Shown here piece by piece: positions 20,780 through 29,948 of a stretch of DNA of 64,000 nucleotides. The first letter of the stretch is position 1. Each line of letters opens with the position of its first letter. The notes under the pieces are model-generated. The model was given only the letters and a program-made list of their open reading frames with translations. It was not told the DNA's origin and did not search any database. Source of the DNA: Paracoccus salipaludis (GTDB lineage Bacteria > Pseudomonadota > Alphaproteobacteria > Rhodobacterales > Rhodobacteraceae); contig NZ_NSJZ01000011.1 in the NCBI RefSeq assembly GCF_002287065.1, positions 1 through 64,000 on the forward strand, read 5' to 3'. A program made the position numbers and the translations under genes.

Positions 20780-22672
20780 ATGACGCCCCTGGACAGCCAC
20801 GACGAACTGACCCGATCCGGGCTGAACCTGATTCAGCAGGCGATTTCCATCTTCGACGCCGACCTGCGGCTGGCGCTGTCGAACCAGCAGTACCAGCGGA
20901 TGTTCGACCTGCCCGACCGCCTGGTCCAGCCGGGCGCGAGCTTCCAGGACACCATCGCCTATCTGGTCGCGCGCGGCGAATACGGCCATCAGGACGATCC
21001 CGAGGACGCCGTGCGGCTGCGGGTCGAGCAGGCCCGCACCTTTCAGCCGCATTACCTGGAACGCACGCGCGCCAGCGGCCGCACCATCTCGGTCGAAGGC
21101 GCGCCGCTGGCGCAGGGCGGCTGGATCGCGGTTTATACCGACATCACCGAGATCAAGCGCACCGAATCGCTGCTGCGCGCACGGTCCGAGGAACTGTCCG
21201 GCCAGCTTCTCAGCCATGCCGAGCGGCTGTCGGCCGCGAACCGGCAGCTCGCCGCCACCAACGCCGCGCTTGAGGAAGCCAAGCGCGTGCTGACCGAGGC
21301 CGAGGCGCGGACGCGGCAGGTCACGGCCATGGTGCCCGCCCATATCGCCCATGTGGACGCCGAGGGCCGCTATACCTTCTCCAACCAGCAGCTTGGCACG
21401 GTCTTTCCCGGCGCCCCTGCCGACATCGTGGGCCGCACCGCGGCCGAGGTGCTGGGAGAAACCTTTGACCGCATCCGCCCTGCCCTGGCCCGCGCGCTGG
21501 CGGGGGGGCCGCAGGTGATCGAGGTCACTCATGCCGAGTCGGGCCGCCGCATCCGGGTGGCCTTCACCCCCGACCGCGAAGGGCGGGGCGCCTATGTGCT
21601 GTCCACCGACGTCACCGCCGAGGTGAACACCCGCGAGGCGCTGACCCATGCCGCCCGCCGCGAACTGGCCGCGCAGATGTCCTCGGGCCTCGCGCATGAC
21701 TTCGGCAACCTGCTGACGATCATCCTGGGGCTTCAGGGCCGGCTTGCGCGGATGGCGCTGCCGCCCGAGGCCGCCGCCGACGTGCAGGGGACCCTGGCCG
21801 CCGCCCGCCGCGGCGCGGTGCTGCTGGACCGCATCGCCACGATCACCGGCCCGCGGCGGCTGACGCCCGAGCCGGTGGACCTGCCCGCGCTGCTGGAGCA
21901 GCTGGCGACAATGGCGCGGCCCTCGCTGGGGCGGGGGATCGCGCTGGAGCTTGACTGCGACCTGCCCGGGGGCGCGGTGCTGCTGGACCCCGGGCCCTTG
22001 CAGGATTCGCTGCTGAACCTGATCCTGAACGCGCGGGACGCGATTGCCGGCACCGGCGTCGGCTCGGGCAGCACCCATGGCGCGATCCGCCTGTCGGCCC
22101 GCGTGCGCGGCCGCTGGCTGGAGCTGACCGTCACCGATTCAGGGCCCGGCTTCTCGCCCGAGGCGCTGGGCCGGGCGACCGAACCCTTCTTCACCACCAA
22201 GGCCGCCCAGGGCTCGGGCCTCGGGCTGCCCATGGTCTACGACCAGACCAAGCTGGCGGGCGGCACGCTGCGCCTGGACAACACGCCGGGCGGCGGCGCG
22301 CGGGTGCGGCTGCGCCTGCCCTTCCAGCGGGTCGCGCGGCGGCTGGTGCTGCTGGTGGATGACGACGACCTGATCCGCGAAACGCTGCGCGAGATGCTGA
22401 CCGGCATGGGCCACCAGGTGATCGAGGCGGGCTCGCTGTCCGAGGCGCGGTCCCTGGCGGACCTGCCGGGGCTGTCGGTGATCCTGTCCGACCTGCAGCT
22501 GGGCGACGGCTCGGGCGCGGACCTGGGCGCGCTGGGCCCGCCCCTGATCCTGATGACCGCCCGTCCCCCCGACGATCCCGAACGGCAGGGCCTGAGCCAT
22601 CCCGTGCTGACCAAGCCCTTCGACGCCGCCGCCCTCAATGCCCTTTTCGCAGGCCTGCCCGATGACAAGTGA
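20780..22672 (+). CDS. PAS-containing hybrid histidine kinase with C-terminal receiver domain
   Basis: 630 residues. Two PAS-like sensor regions (about 15-120 and 185-290) flank a coiled coil (about 130-185). Then comes a histidine phosphotransfer box (GLAHDFGNLLT, near 302), N-box NLILNARDAI, G-boxes DSGPGFSPEA and GSGLGLPMV, and a receiver domain (510-630) with DDDD, Asp in LSDLQLGD and TKPFD. No membrane segment, so a cytoplasmic sensor. Divergent from the importer operon and overlapping the response regulator gene, which makes it the likely regulator of that operon (inference). Confidence 0.92.
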   Translation: MTPLDSHDELTRSGLNLIQQAISIFDADLRLALSNQQYQRMFDLPDRLVQPGASFQDTIAYLVARGEYGHQDDPEDAVRLRVEQARTFQPHYLERTRASGRTISVEGAPLAQGGWIAVYTDITEIKRTESLLRARSEELSGQLLSHAERLSAANRQLAATNAALEEAKRVLTEAEARTRQVTAMVPAHIAHVDAEGRYTFSNQQLGTVFPGAPADIVGRTAAEVLGETFDRIRPALARALAGGPQVIEVTHAESGRRIRVAFTPDREGRGAYVLSTDVTAEVNTREALTHAARRELAAQMSSGLAHDFGNLLTIILGLQGRLARMALPPEAAADVQGTLAAARRGAVLLDRIATITGPRRLTPEPVDLPALLEQLATMARPSLGRGIALELDCDLPGGAVLLDPGPLQDSLLNLILNARDAIAGTGVGSGSTHGAIRLSARVRGRWLELTVTDSGPGFSPEALGRATEPFFTTKAAQGSGLGLPMVYDQTKLAGGTLRLDNTPGGGARVRLRLPFQRVARRLVLLVDDDDLIRETLREMLTGMGHQVIEAGSLSEARSLADLPGLSVILSDLQLGDGSGADLGALGPPLILMTARPPDDPERQGLSHPVLTKPFDAAALNALFAGLPDDK

Positions 22673-23372
22673 CCCGCCGCTGATCGCGATCCTCGACGAC
22701 GAGCCCGACATCCGCCGCCTGCTGGCCGACGCGCTGGAGGAGGCGGGCTTCCGCACCGCCGGCTTCGGGCGCGCGACCGAATTCGAGGCCGCCCTGCGCC
22801 GCATGGCCCCCGACGCCTGCCTGATCGACCTCGGCCTGCCCGACCGCGACGGGCTGGCGCTGGTCCACAGGCTTGCCACGCAGTCGGGCGCGGCGATCAT
22901 CATCATCTCGGGCCGCGCGCAGGTGCAGGACCGGGTGACTGGGCTGGAGCTTGGCGCGGACGATTATGTCATCAAGCCCTTCGACCCGGCCGAGGTCGTG
23001 GCCCGCATCCGCGCCCGCCTGCGCAAGCCCGCGCGCGAGGCCGCCCGCAACGGCCAGACCGCCCGCTTTTCGGGGTGGAGCGCGGATTTCGACCGCTACC
23101 TGCTGACCGGCCCGGACGGGGCGGAAACGCCATTGAGCCATGCCGAGGCCGAGATGCTGCGGATGTTCCTCGACAGCCCGCGCAGGCTCATCAGCCGGAC
23201 GCAGATGCTTGAATCGCTGGGCGGCACGGCGGGGGACAGCTTCGACCGGGCGATGGACGTTCGGATCTCGCGCCTGCGGACCAAGCTGGGCGAGGACCCC
23301 AAGAACCCGCGCCTGATCAAGACGATCTATGGCGCGGGATATATCTTTCTGTCGGAGGTCGGGTGGAGCTGA
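22662..23372 (+). CDS. Two-component response regulator, OmpR/PhoB type
   Basis: 236 residues: receiver domain (1-120) with acidic pair DDEPD, phospho-acceptor Asp in LIDLGLPDRDG and Lys in VIKPFDP; C-terminal winged helix (about 135-230) with SRTQMLE, the VRISRLRTKL recognition region and IKTIYGAGYIF. Start taken as the ATG that overlaps the kinase stop by 11 bases; an in-frame ATG 24 bases upstream is possible. It is the cognate DNA-binding partner of the hybrid kinase. Confidence 0.93.
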   Translation: MTSDPPLIAILDDEPDIRRLLADALEEAGFRTAGFGRATEFEAALRRMAPDACLIDLGLPDRDGLALVHRLATQSGAAIIIISGRAQVQDRVTGLELGADDYVIKPFDPAEVVARIRARLRKPAREAARNGQTARFSGWSADFDRYLLTGPDGAETPLSHAEAEMLRMFLDSPRRLISRTQMLESLGGTAGDSFDRAMDVRISRLRTKLGEDPKNPRLIKTIYGAGYIFLSEVGWS

Positions 23373-23400
23373 GCCGGTGGCCTTGCGTCACCGCCGCGAG

Positions 23401-23518
23401 CAGGGGTTTTCCACCCCCGATCGGGCCTGCCGGCCCCTTGCTCGCTGAAAACGGTCCACCGGACCGTTTTCCGGGCGCTCGCAAGCCCCGGACGATATTC
23501 GGGCAAAGAGGAAAGAGC
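23401..23518 (+). repeat. Dispersed intergenic repeat, copy 2
   Basis: Longer relative of the element at 16655-16710: GGGGTTTTCCACCCCC at the left, CCCCGGACGATATTCGGGCAAAGAGG at the right, with a strong hairpin between them. Fills the gap between the convergent response regulator and rsmB genes. Confidence 0.6.
23448..23470 (+). terminator. Bidirectional intrinsic terminator between the response regulator and rsmB
   Basis: Perfect 10-bp inverted repeat AAAACGGTCC / GGACCGTTTT with a 3-base loop; T-runs on both strands suit two converging transcripts. Confidence 0.75.
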
Positions 23519-23561
23519 CCCCTGCTGGCCATAAAGCCGCAAGCGCGGTCTGCCCTGACGC

Positions 23562-25055
23562 TCAAGGCCTGATCAGCCGCACGATGAAGAACCCGTCCAG
23601 CCCGCCGAGATCCGGCCAATGATCGGGCCGGGTGCGGATGGCGCCCGCCCCGGTGATCCAGTCCGCATCCCATTGGGCGGGATCGGGCCGCTCGACCCGC
23701 AGCCCCGGATGGCGGGCAAGGGCGGCATCCAGTTGCGCCTCGCCTTCTGCCGGGTGCAGCGAGCAGACGGCATAGACGAGCCTCCCGCCGGGCCTCAGCA
23801 GCGAAAGCGCATGGTCGATCAGACGCGCCTGAAGGCGCACGAGGTCTGGGATCATCGCCCCGTCGCGGATCAGCGGCAGTTCGGGATGGCGGCGGATGGT
23901 GCCGGTGGCCGAACAGGGCGCATCCAGCAGCACCGCGTCCAGCGGCGCCTCGGGCCGCCAGTCCAGCGCGTCGGCGGCCACCATGCCGGCGGACAGACCC
24001 ACCCGGGCGAGGTTCTCGGCCACCAGCGCGAGTCGCTGCGGCGACAGGTCGATGGCGGTGACACGCGCCCCTGCCGCCGCAAGCTGCATCGTCTTGCCGC
24101 CCGGCGCGGCGCAAAGATCGGCGACAAGCTCCCCCGCCTGCGGCGCCAGCAGCCGCACCGGCAGGGCGGCGGCGGCGTCCTGAACCCACCACTGGCCCTC
24201 GGCATAGCCCGGCAGAGCCGTGACCTGCGTGCCTGCGGGCAGGCGGTGGCTGCCGGTCGGCAGCGCCTCGCCGGGCGTGGCTCCGTGGGGCGTCAGGTCC
24301 AGGGGCGCGCCGCGTTCATGCGCGGCCTCGATGGCAAGGGCAGTGACCTCGCCCCAGCGGGCGACGACGGGGCTGCGCAGCCAGCCCGGCAGGCGCGGCG
24401 AGGGCGCGGCATCCCAGACCGCCTGCGCCTCGGCCGCGCGGCGCAGGACCGCGTTGACCATTCCGGCGGCAGCCTTGGCCTTGGGGCCGCCCGCGCGCGC
24501 CAGCGCCACGGCGGCGTTGACGGCGCCATGAGGGGCCTCGCCCTGGCCCAGCATCTCGGTCACGGCCAGTTGCAGCAGGTCCAGCGTTTCAGGACGGGGG
24601 CGGCGGACCAGCAGCGGCGCCAGCACGGCCTCGGCCCGGCTGCGATGGCGCAGGGTCGCAGCGGCGAGCCTGCGGGCGCGGGCGCGTTCAGGCGGGGACA
24701 GCTCGCCCAGGGTCCCCTCGGCCTCGGCCAGCGTGGCGCCCTCTCGCACCGCCGCCAGAAGCCGCAGCGCCCCGGACCGCGCCGCATGGGGGGTGGCTGC
24801 CTGCCCCGGGCGCTTGCCCTTCCGGGACGGGCCTTGCCCCGCCTCGCCGGGGCGCCTGCGGTCCGTGCGCCGCCGCTTCCCCGCGTCCTTGCCGGATGAT
24901 TCCCTGGCGGATTCTTCCTGACCCAAATACCCCGGGGGGGCCGCCGCAGGCGGCGGGGGCGGCGCCCCCTGCGGCGTTTCCGCCGGAACCGCCCTCTGCC
25001 TGCGCAGGGGCCGCGCCTCGGGGCCGGGTTTCGGCTGATCGTCTCGCTTGTCCAT
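23562..25055 (-). CDS. rsmB: RsmB/NOP family rRNA (cytosine-C5) methyltransferase
   Basis: Transfers methyl from SAM to a cytosine of 16S rRNA. The NusB-like N-terminal domain begins near residue 92 (ARSGALRLLAAV). The methyltransferase domain has motif I DLCAAPGGKT, motif IV LLDAPCSATG (catalytic Cys) and motif VI YAVCSLHPAEGE (second Cys). The first 90 residues are low-complexity Pro/Arg/Gly and include GYLGQEES, which is the translation of an intergenic repeat (24912-24933). ATG at 25055 is the only ATG before the conserved part; a downstream GTG or TTG start cannot be excluded. Confidence 0.88.
   Translation of the reverse strand: MDKRDDQPKPGPEARPLRRQRAVPAETPQGAPPPPPAAAPPGYLGQEESARESSGKDAGKRRRTDRRRPGEAGQGPSRKGKRPGQAATPHAARSGALRLLAAVREGATLAEAEGTLGELSPPERARARRLAAATLRHRSRAEAVLAPLLVRRPRPETLDLLQLAVTEMLGQGEAPHGAVNAAVALARAGGPKAKAAAGMVNAVLRRAAEAQAVWDAAPSPRLPGWLRSPVVARWGEVTALAIEAAHERGAPLDLTPHGATPGEALPTGSHRLPAGTQVTALPGYAEGQWWVQDAAAALPVRLLAPQAGELVADLCAAPGGKTMQLAAAGARVTAIDLSPQRLALVAENLARVGLSAGMVAADALDWRPEAPLDAVLLDAPCSATGTIRRHPELPLIRDGAMIPDLVRLQARLIDHALSLLRPGGRLVYAVCSLHPAEGEAQLDAALARHPGLRVERPDPAQWDADWITGAGAIRTRPDHWPDLGGLDGFFIVRLIRP
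24912..24933 (+). repeat. Half copy of long inverted-repeat family, inside rsmB
   Basis: TTCTTCCTGACCCAAATACC and its flank match the right arm of the hairpin elements at 29850-29926 and 41576-41652. Here only one arm is present, within the low-complexity N-terminal coding region of rsmB. Confidence 0.6.
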
Positions 25056-25111
25056 CGTCCCCACGGTCCCTAGGTGAAAGGCAGACCTATCCACTCTGCG
25101 CGGGGTTTTCC

Positions 25112-25324
25112 ATGACCGAGCCTGCCGATCCCATCGTCCCGCCCGAGGACCGCCCGGAATGGGCCCACCTGCCCCCGCCCGCCCGCCGCGCGCTGGCCGA
25201 GGCCGAGGAGCGCCGCCGCAACGCCGCACCACTGGACCTGCCGACCGAACTCGGGGGCCGCGACGGGCCCGAGCCCGTCCGCTACGGCGATTATGAACGC
25301 AAGGGCCTCGCGGTCGATTTCTGA
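25112..25324 (+). CDS. DUF1674 / SDHAF4-like succinate dehydrogenase assembly factor
   Basis: 70-residue protein ending in the DUF1674 signature (GGRDGPEPVRYGDYERKG then DF). In eukaryotes this family (SDHAF4) binds flavinated SdhA and protects it before complex II assembly; the bacterial role is by homology. The N-terminal half is acidic and Pro/Arg-rich, probably flexible. It is divergent from rsmB and converges on dadA with only 2 bases between stops. Confidence 0.85.
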   Translation: MTEPADPIVPPEDRPEWAHLPPPARRALAEAEERRRNAAPLDLPTELGGRDGPEPVRYGDYERKGLAVDF

Positions 25325-25326
25325 CC

Positions 25327-26622
25327 TCAGGCCGCCTGGGGCACCGCCGCCAGCCGCAGCGGCTTGCGGCGCTCGTAGCGGGCGTAGCCCAGGTCGTCGC
25401 TCTTGATCTCGGGGGTGCGGCCGCTGATCAGGTCGGCCAGCACGCGGCCCGAGCCTGCCGCCATGGTCCAGCCGAGCGTCCCGTGCCCGGTGTTCAGCCA
25501 CAGGTTGCCGACCGGGCTTGCGCCCACGATGGGCGTCCCGTCCGGCGTCATGGGGCGCAGCCCGGTCCAGAAGCTCGCCCGGTCGAGGTCGCCCGCCCCG
25601 CCGAACAACTCGCCCACGGACTTGGCCAGGGTCGCCCGCCGGCGCGGCGACAGCGACAGGTCGAAGCCAGCCAGTTCGGCCAGCCCGCCCACCCGGATGC
25701 GGTCGCCCAGGCGGGTGATCGCGACCTTGTAGGTTTCATCCATCACCGTCGAGACGGGGGCACGGGATTCGTCCACAATGGGCAGCGTCAGCGAATAGCC
25801 CTTGACCGGATGCACCGGCGGCCTGATCCCGAAGGGGGCGACCAGCGCCGGCGAATAGCTGCCCAGCGCCACCACGAAGCCATCCGCCACAAGCCGCCCG
25901 GCCGAGGTCCGCACCGCCGTGATGCGCGAGGACGAGCCTTCCAGCCCCTCGATGGCCGTCCCGTAATGGAATGTCACGCCTTCGGCCTCGGCCAGTGCCG
26001 CAAGGCGCTGGGTGAAGACGTGGCAGTCGCCCGTCTCGTCATTCGGCAGCCGCAGCCCGCCCGCAAGCAGGTGGCGCGAGAAGGCCAGCCCCGGCTCGGC
26101 CGCGACGCAGCCCTCGGCGTTCAGGACCTCGAAGGGCACGCCGTCGGCGCGCAACACCTCGATGTCCTTCTGCACGGCCTTGACCTGATAAGCGTCGCGG
26201 AAGACCTGCAGCGTGCCGCGCGTCCGCTCGTCGTAATGGATGCCCGTCTCGGCCCGCAGCGCGCCCAGGCAGTCGCGCGAATAATTGGCGATCCGCATCA
26301 TCCGCGACTTGTTCACCGCATAGGCGTCCGCGGTGCAGTTGCGCAGCATCTTTGCCATCCAGCTGGCGCGCCTGGGATCGGCCGAGGCGTGCAGCACCAG
26401 CGGCGCATGGCGCTGGAACATCCAGCGCAGCGCCTTCTGCGGGATGCCGGGGGCGGCCCAGGGCGTGGAATAGCCCGGCGAGATCTCGCCCGCATTGGCG
26501 AACGACGTTTCCATCGCGGCGGCAGGCTGGCGGTCCACCACCGTGACCTGATGGCCGGCGCGGGCCAGATACCACGCGCTCGTCACCCCGATGACGCCTG
26601 CGCCCAGAACGACGATCTTCAT
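25327..26622 (-). CDS. dadA: D-amino acid dehydrogenase (FAD-dependent)
   Basis: Oxidatively deaminates D-amino acids, chiefly D-alanine, passing electrons to the membrane quinone pool. The 431-residue DadA-type protein has the N-terminal FAD dinucleotide fold [20 protein letters not shown] followed by Asp-Arg (VVDRQ), the ETSFANAG segment and the C-terminal [14 protein letters not shown] and [12 protein letters not shown] motifs. Its Shine-Dalgarno sequence (GGAAGG, 7 bases before the ATG) lies in one arm of a strong hairpin. Confidence 0.94.
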   Translation of the reverse strand: MKIVVLGAGVIGVTSAWYLARAGHQVTVVDRQPAAAMETSFANAGEISPGYSTPWAAPGIPQKALRWMFQRHAPLVLHASADPRRASWMAKMLRNCTADAYAVNKSRMMRIANYSRDCLGALRAETGIHYDERTRGTLQVFRDAYQVKAVQKDIEVLRADGVPFEVLNAEGCVAAEPGLAFSRHLLAGGLRLPNDETGDCHVFTQRLAALAEAEGVTFHYGTAIEGLEGSSSRITAVRTSAGRLVADGFVVALGSYSPALVAPFGIRPPVHPVKGYSLTLPIVDESRAPVSTVMDETYKVAITRLGDRIRVGGLAELAGFDLSLSPRRRATLAKSVGELFGGAGDLDRASFWTGLRPMTPDGTPIVGASPVGNLWLNTGHGTLGWTMAAGSGRVLADLISGRTPEIKSDDLGYARYERRKPLRLAAVPQAA

Positions 26623-26629
26623 GGCCCGA

Positions 26630-26655
26630 CCTTCCCCAAGGACATTTGGGGAAGG
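26630..26655 (-). promoter_or_regulatory. Hairpin overlapping the dadA ribosome-binding site
   Basis: Perfect 10-bp inverted repeat CCTTCCCCAA / TTGGGGAAGG with a 6-base loop, ending 7 bases before the dadA ATG. On the dadA mRNA the 3' arm contains the GGAAGG ribosome site, so folding would hide it. It could instead be a dimeric repressor operator. Confidence 0.5.
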
Positions 26656-26828
26656 ATCATGCGGAACGGCGGAAATGTGCTGCCGATCTTGCGTCCCCTG
26701 CGGCCACTTGCCGCAAGGATGTTCGATGGAAACCAGACATCGCGAGACGATCTTGCGCTGCGCCGCAGCACCGCGCCGAAATTATCCGGCCGGGCCGCGT
26801 TCCTGCCGCAAGATGTCCCGGCAGAAGA

Positions 26829-27647
26829 TCAGAGACCCAGCACGTCCGCCATGTCGTATTCGCCCGGACCCTTGTCCTGGCCCCACAGCGCCGCCCGCAA
26901 GGCGCCGCGCGCGAAGATGGCGCGATCGGTGGCGAGGTGGCGCAGGACCACCCGCTCGCCCGGTGCGGCGAAGATCACGTCATGCTCGCCCACGATGTCG
27001 CCGCCCCGGATGGCCGAAAAGCCGATGCTGCCGGACCTGCGCGCGCCCGTCATCCCCTCGCGTGCGGGCACCCGCAGTTCGTCCAGCTTGGCGCCGCGTC
27101 CCTCGGCCGCGGCCTCGCCCAGCATCAGCGCGGTGCCCGAAGGCGCATCGACCTTGTGGCGATGGTGCGCCTCGACGATCTCGATGTCCCAGTCCTCGCC
27201 CAGGGCCGCGGCCACGCGCCGGGTCAGGCCGACCAGCAGGTTGACGCCCAGGCTCATGTTGCCGGCGCGGATGATCGGGGCGTGCCGGGCGGCGGCCCGG
27301 ATCCGCGTCAGGTCATCCTCGGACAGCCCGGTGGTGCCGATCACGTGGACCGCGCGCGCCTGCGCGGTCAGCTCCGCATAGGCGACGGTCGCGGCCGGAG
27401 AGGTGAAGTCCAGCAGCCCCTGCGCCTGCGCGATGGCCGCCACCGCGTCATCCGTGACGGCAAGGCCCAGCGGCGCCCCGCCCATCGCGGTGCCCAGGTC
27501 CTGGCCGATCCAGGCATGGCCCTCGCGCTCGAGCGCGCCGACCAGGCGGCAATCGGGCGAGTCCAGCACCGCCTGCACCAGCATCCGCCCCATCCGCCCC
27601 GAGACGCCCGCGACCACGATCCCCGGCCTGTTCTGCTCCGCGCCCAT
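26829..27647 (-). CDS. dapB: 4-hydroxy-tetrahydrodipicolinate reductase
   Basis: NAD(P)H-dependent step of the diaminopimelate/lysine pathway. 272 residues with N-terminal Rossmann GVSGRMGRM, the DFTSP and GTTG segments, and the catalytic signature [15 protein letters not shown]. Divergent from rbfA with 68 bases between them. Confidence 0.97.
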   Translation of the reverse strand: MGAEQNRPGIVVAGVSGRMGRMLVQAVLDSPDCRLVGALEREGHAWIGQDLGTAMGGAPLGLAVTDDAVAAIAQAQGLLDFTSPAATVAYAELTAQARAVHVIGTTGLSEDDLTRIRAAARHAPIIRAGNMSLGVNLLVGLTRRVAAALGEDWDIEIVEAHHRHKVDAPSGTALMLGEAAAEGRGAKLDELRVPAREGMTGARRSGSIGFSAIRGGDIVGEHDVIFAAPGERVVLRHLATDRAIFARGALRAALWGQDKGPGEYDMADVLGL

Positions 27648-27715
27648 CGCATCCCCCGTGTTTCCCGCGGGTCTAGCCCGTTGCGGGGCGGCCTGCGACC
27701 CCCTAGATGGGGCGC

Positions 27716-28183
27716 ATGGCTTCCAATCGCTTCAACACCGGTCCCGGCCCGTCGCAGCGCCAGCTGCGGGTGGGCGAACTGATCCGCCGCACGCTCTCGG
27801 ACGTGCTGCTGCGCGGGGACGTGCATGACCCGGACCTGAACCGGCACTCGATCACCGTGGGCGAGGTGCGGACCTCGCCCGACCTCAAGGTGGCGACGGC
27901 CTATGTCCTGCCGCTGGGCGGCCACGACGCGCAGGAGGCGCTGGCCGCGCTGCGCCGCAACACGCGCGAGCTGCGCCACCTGGTCGCCAAGGACATGTCG
28001 CTGAAATACGCGCCGAACCTGCGCTTCGTGCTGGACGAGACCTTCGATCGCATGGACGACACCCGCCGCATCTTCGCCGACGAGCGGGTGCGCCGCGACG
28101 TCGAGGGCGACGAGGACTGGGACGAGGGCGCGGACCTCGCCCGTGACACCGGGACCGACGCGGACGATGATCGGCAGGCTTAA
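27716..28183 (+). CDS. rbfA: Ribosome-binding factor A
   Basis: Binds the 30S subunit and helps 16S 5'-end maturation, notably in the cold. 155 residues: conserved [16 protein letters not shown] near residue 10, central KH-like fold and [11 protein letters not shown], then an Asp/Glu-rich tail (from about 125) typical of alphaproteobacterial RbfA. The ATG reading MASNRF matches relatives; another ATG 9 bases upstream is in frame. First gene of an operon with a DUF2233 gene and truB. Confidence 0.95.
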   Translation: MASNRFNTGPGPSQRQLRVGELIRRTLSDVLLRGDVHDPDLNRHSITVGEVRTSPDLKVATAYVLPLGGHDAQEALAALRRNTRELRHLVAKDMSLKYAPNLRFVLDETFDRMDDTRRIFADERVRRDVEGDEDWDEGADLARDTGTDADDDRQA

Positions 28184-28922
28184 GCGCCGGCTCGGGCTGG
28201 CGGTCGGCGCGCTGGTGGCGATGACGCTGCCCGCCATGGCCGACATCTGCGATACGCGCGAGTTCGAGGGCACCCGCTATTCCGTCTGCACCGTCACCGC
28301 GGACGGGCAGGACGGGATGCGGCTGTGGTTGAACGGGCCGGACGGCAAGCCCTTGGGCGACTTCAGCGCGGTGCGCGGGACGCTGGGGGCGGGCGAGGTG
28401 CTGGGCTTTGCCATGAACGCGGGCATGTATCACCCGGACTATGCGCCGGTCGGGCTGTTCCGGTCCGACACCGAGGAAGCGGGCCGGGTCGTGACCGCCG
28501 GAGGCGACGGCAACTTCGGCCTGCTGCCGAACGGCGTCTTCTGCGTCGGCGCCAAGGCGCCCTTCCAGGTGATCGAAAGCCGCCGCTTCGCCGATGTCCA
28601 GCCGCAGTGCCGGCTGGCGACGCAGTCGGGGCCCCTGCTGGTCATCGACGGCGCGCTGCACCCGCGCTTCCTGCCCCAAAGCGACAGCCGCTATATCCGC
28701 AACGGCGTCGGCGTGTCGCGCGACATGAAGACGGCCTGGTTCGCGATCTCGGACGCGCCCGTGACCTTTCACCAGTTCGCCCGCTTCTTCCGGGACGGGC
28801 TTGGCGCCCGCAACGCGCTGTATTTCGATGGCTCGATCAGCCGGCTTTATGCGCCGGGGCTTCGCCGCGCGGACTGGGGCCGGCGGATGGGGCCGATCAT
28901 CGGCTATGTGGGCGGGTCCTGA
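28167..28922 (+). CDS. Secreted DUF2233 (phosphodiester glycosidase-like) protein
   Basis: 251 residues with a signal sequence (about 1-29, basic MIGRLKRR then a hydrophobic core). Family motifs [36 protein letters not shown] and [10 protein letters not shown] match the DUF2233/NAGPA-type fold, whose best-known member removes GlcNAc from phosphodiesters. The bacterial substrate is unknown. It overlaps rbfA by 17 bases and ends 2 bases before truB, so it sits inside a translation/RNA operon by position rather than function. Confidence 0.85.
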   Translation: MIGRLKRRLGLAVGALVAMTLPAMADICDTREFEGTRYSVCTVTADGQDGMRLWLNGPDGKPLGDFSAVRGTLGAGEVLGFAMNAGMYHPDYAPVGLFRSDTEEAGRVVTAGGDGNFGLLPNGVFCVGAKAPFQVIESRRFADVQPQCRLATQSGPLLVIDGALHPRFLPQSDSRYIRNGVGVSRDMKTAWFAISDAPVTFHQFARFFRDGLGARNALYFDGSISRLYAPGLRRADWGRRMGPIIGYVGGS

Positions 28923-28924
28923 GA

Positions 28925-29818
28925 ATGGCGCGGAAGAAGGGACGGGACGTCTCGGGCTGGCTTCTGATCGACAAGCCCGCGGGGGTCGGCTCGACCGACG
29001 TGGTGGGGCGCGTGCGCTGGGCGCTCGACGCGAAGAAGGCGGGGCACGCCGGGACGCTCGACCCCGACGCGACGGGCCTGCTGGCGGTCGCGCTGGGCGA
29101 GGCCACGAAGACCGTCCCCTGGCTGACCGACGCGCTGAAGGCCTATGACTTCACGGTGACCTGGGGCGCCGAGACCTCGACCGACGACGCGGCGGGCGAG
29201 GTGCTGCGCCGGTCCGACGCGCGGCCCGTGGCCGAGGCCATCGAGGCCGCCCTGCCCGCCTTCCGGGGCGAGATCCTGCAGGTTCCCCCGGCGGTGTCCG
29301 CCGTCAAGGTGGACGGCGCCCGCGCCTATGACCTCGCGCGCGAGGGCGAGGAATTCACGCTGGCCGCCCGCCCGCTGTGGGTCGAGGACCTGACGCTGAC
29401 GGCCGTGCGCGAGGATCAGGCCGACCTGCACCTCGTCTGCGGCAAGGGCGGCTATGTCCGCGCCATCGCCCGCGACCTCGGCCGTGCGCTGGGCTGCCTC
29501 GGCCATGTGCAGCGCTTGCGGCGCGTCTGGTCGGGACCCTTCGACGTGGGGGGCGCGATCCCCTTCGACCGGGTGGACCGCGCGGCGCAGGCGGAACTCG
29601 ACACGGCGCTGCTGCCGATCCAGTCGGCGCTGGATCTGCCCGAGATGCGCGCCACGGATCAGGGCGCGGCTCGGCTGCGGAACGGCAATCCGGGGCAGGT
29701 GCTGGGCACCGCCGATTACGGGGCCGAGGTCTGGGTCAGCCACGGGGGCCGCGCGCTCGCCATCGGCCGTTACATGGGCGGCGAGGTCCATCCCTCGCGC
29801 GTGTTCGTCCAGTCCTGA
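28925..29818 (+). CDS. truB: tRNA pseudouridine-55 synthase
   Basis: Makes pseudouridine 55 in the T-loop of tRNAs. 297 residues; catalytic Asp in [14 protein letters not shown] near residue 43, [10 protein letters not shown] at the N-terminus, [15 protein letters not shown] and [15 protein letters not shown]. The rbfA-truB neighbourhood is common in bacteria. A long inverted repeat lies directly after its stop. Confidence 0.97.
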   Translation: MARKKGRDVSGWLLIDKPAGVGSTDVVGRVRWALDAKKAGHAGTLDPDATGLLAVALGEATKTVPWLTDALKAYDFTVTWGAETSTDDAAGEVLRRSDARPVAEAIEAALPAFRGEILQVPPAVSAVKVDGARAYDLAREGEEFTLAARPLWVEDLTLTAVREDQADLHLVCGKGGYVRAIARDLGRALGCLGHVQRLRRVWSGPFDVGGAIPFDRVDRAAQAELDTALLPIQSALDLPEMRATDQGAARLRNGNPGQVLGTADYGAEVWVSHGGRALAIGRYMGGEVHPSRVFVQS

Positions 29819-29849
29819 ACTGGCGGGGCTGCGCCTGTGCGACTGCCGG

Positions 29850-29926
29850 CATGGGTATTTGCATCAGGAAGAACCTGCCTTGGCCCTTGGCGGCAAGGGG
29901 GCTTCTTCCTGACACAAATACCCATG
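29850..29926. repeat. Long inverted-repeat element between convergent truB and MFS genes
   Basis: Arms of 24 bases starting CATGGGTATTTG differ at two positions and are separated by about 29 bases. The element lies between converging stop codons, so it could act as a bidirectional terminator, but related copies elsewhere suggest a dispersed REP/MITE-like family. Confidence 0.7.
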
Positions 29927-29948
29927 CGGCGACGACGCAAGCGCCGCC

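Noticed and set aside
23317-24192. Long minus-strand frame covering part of rsmB and the intergenic gap
   Set aside because: Out-of-frame shadow of rsmB running through the terminator.
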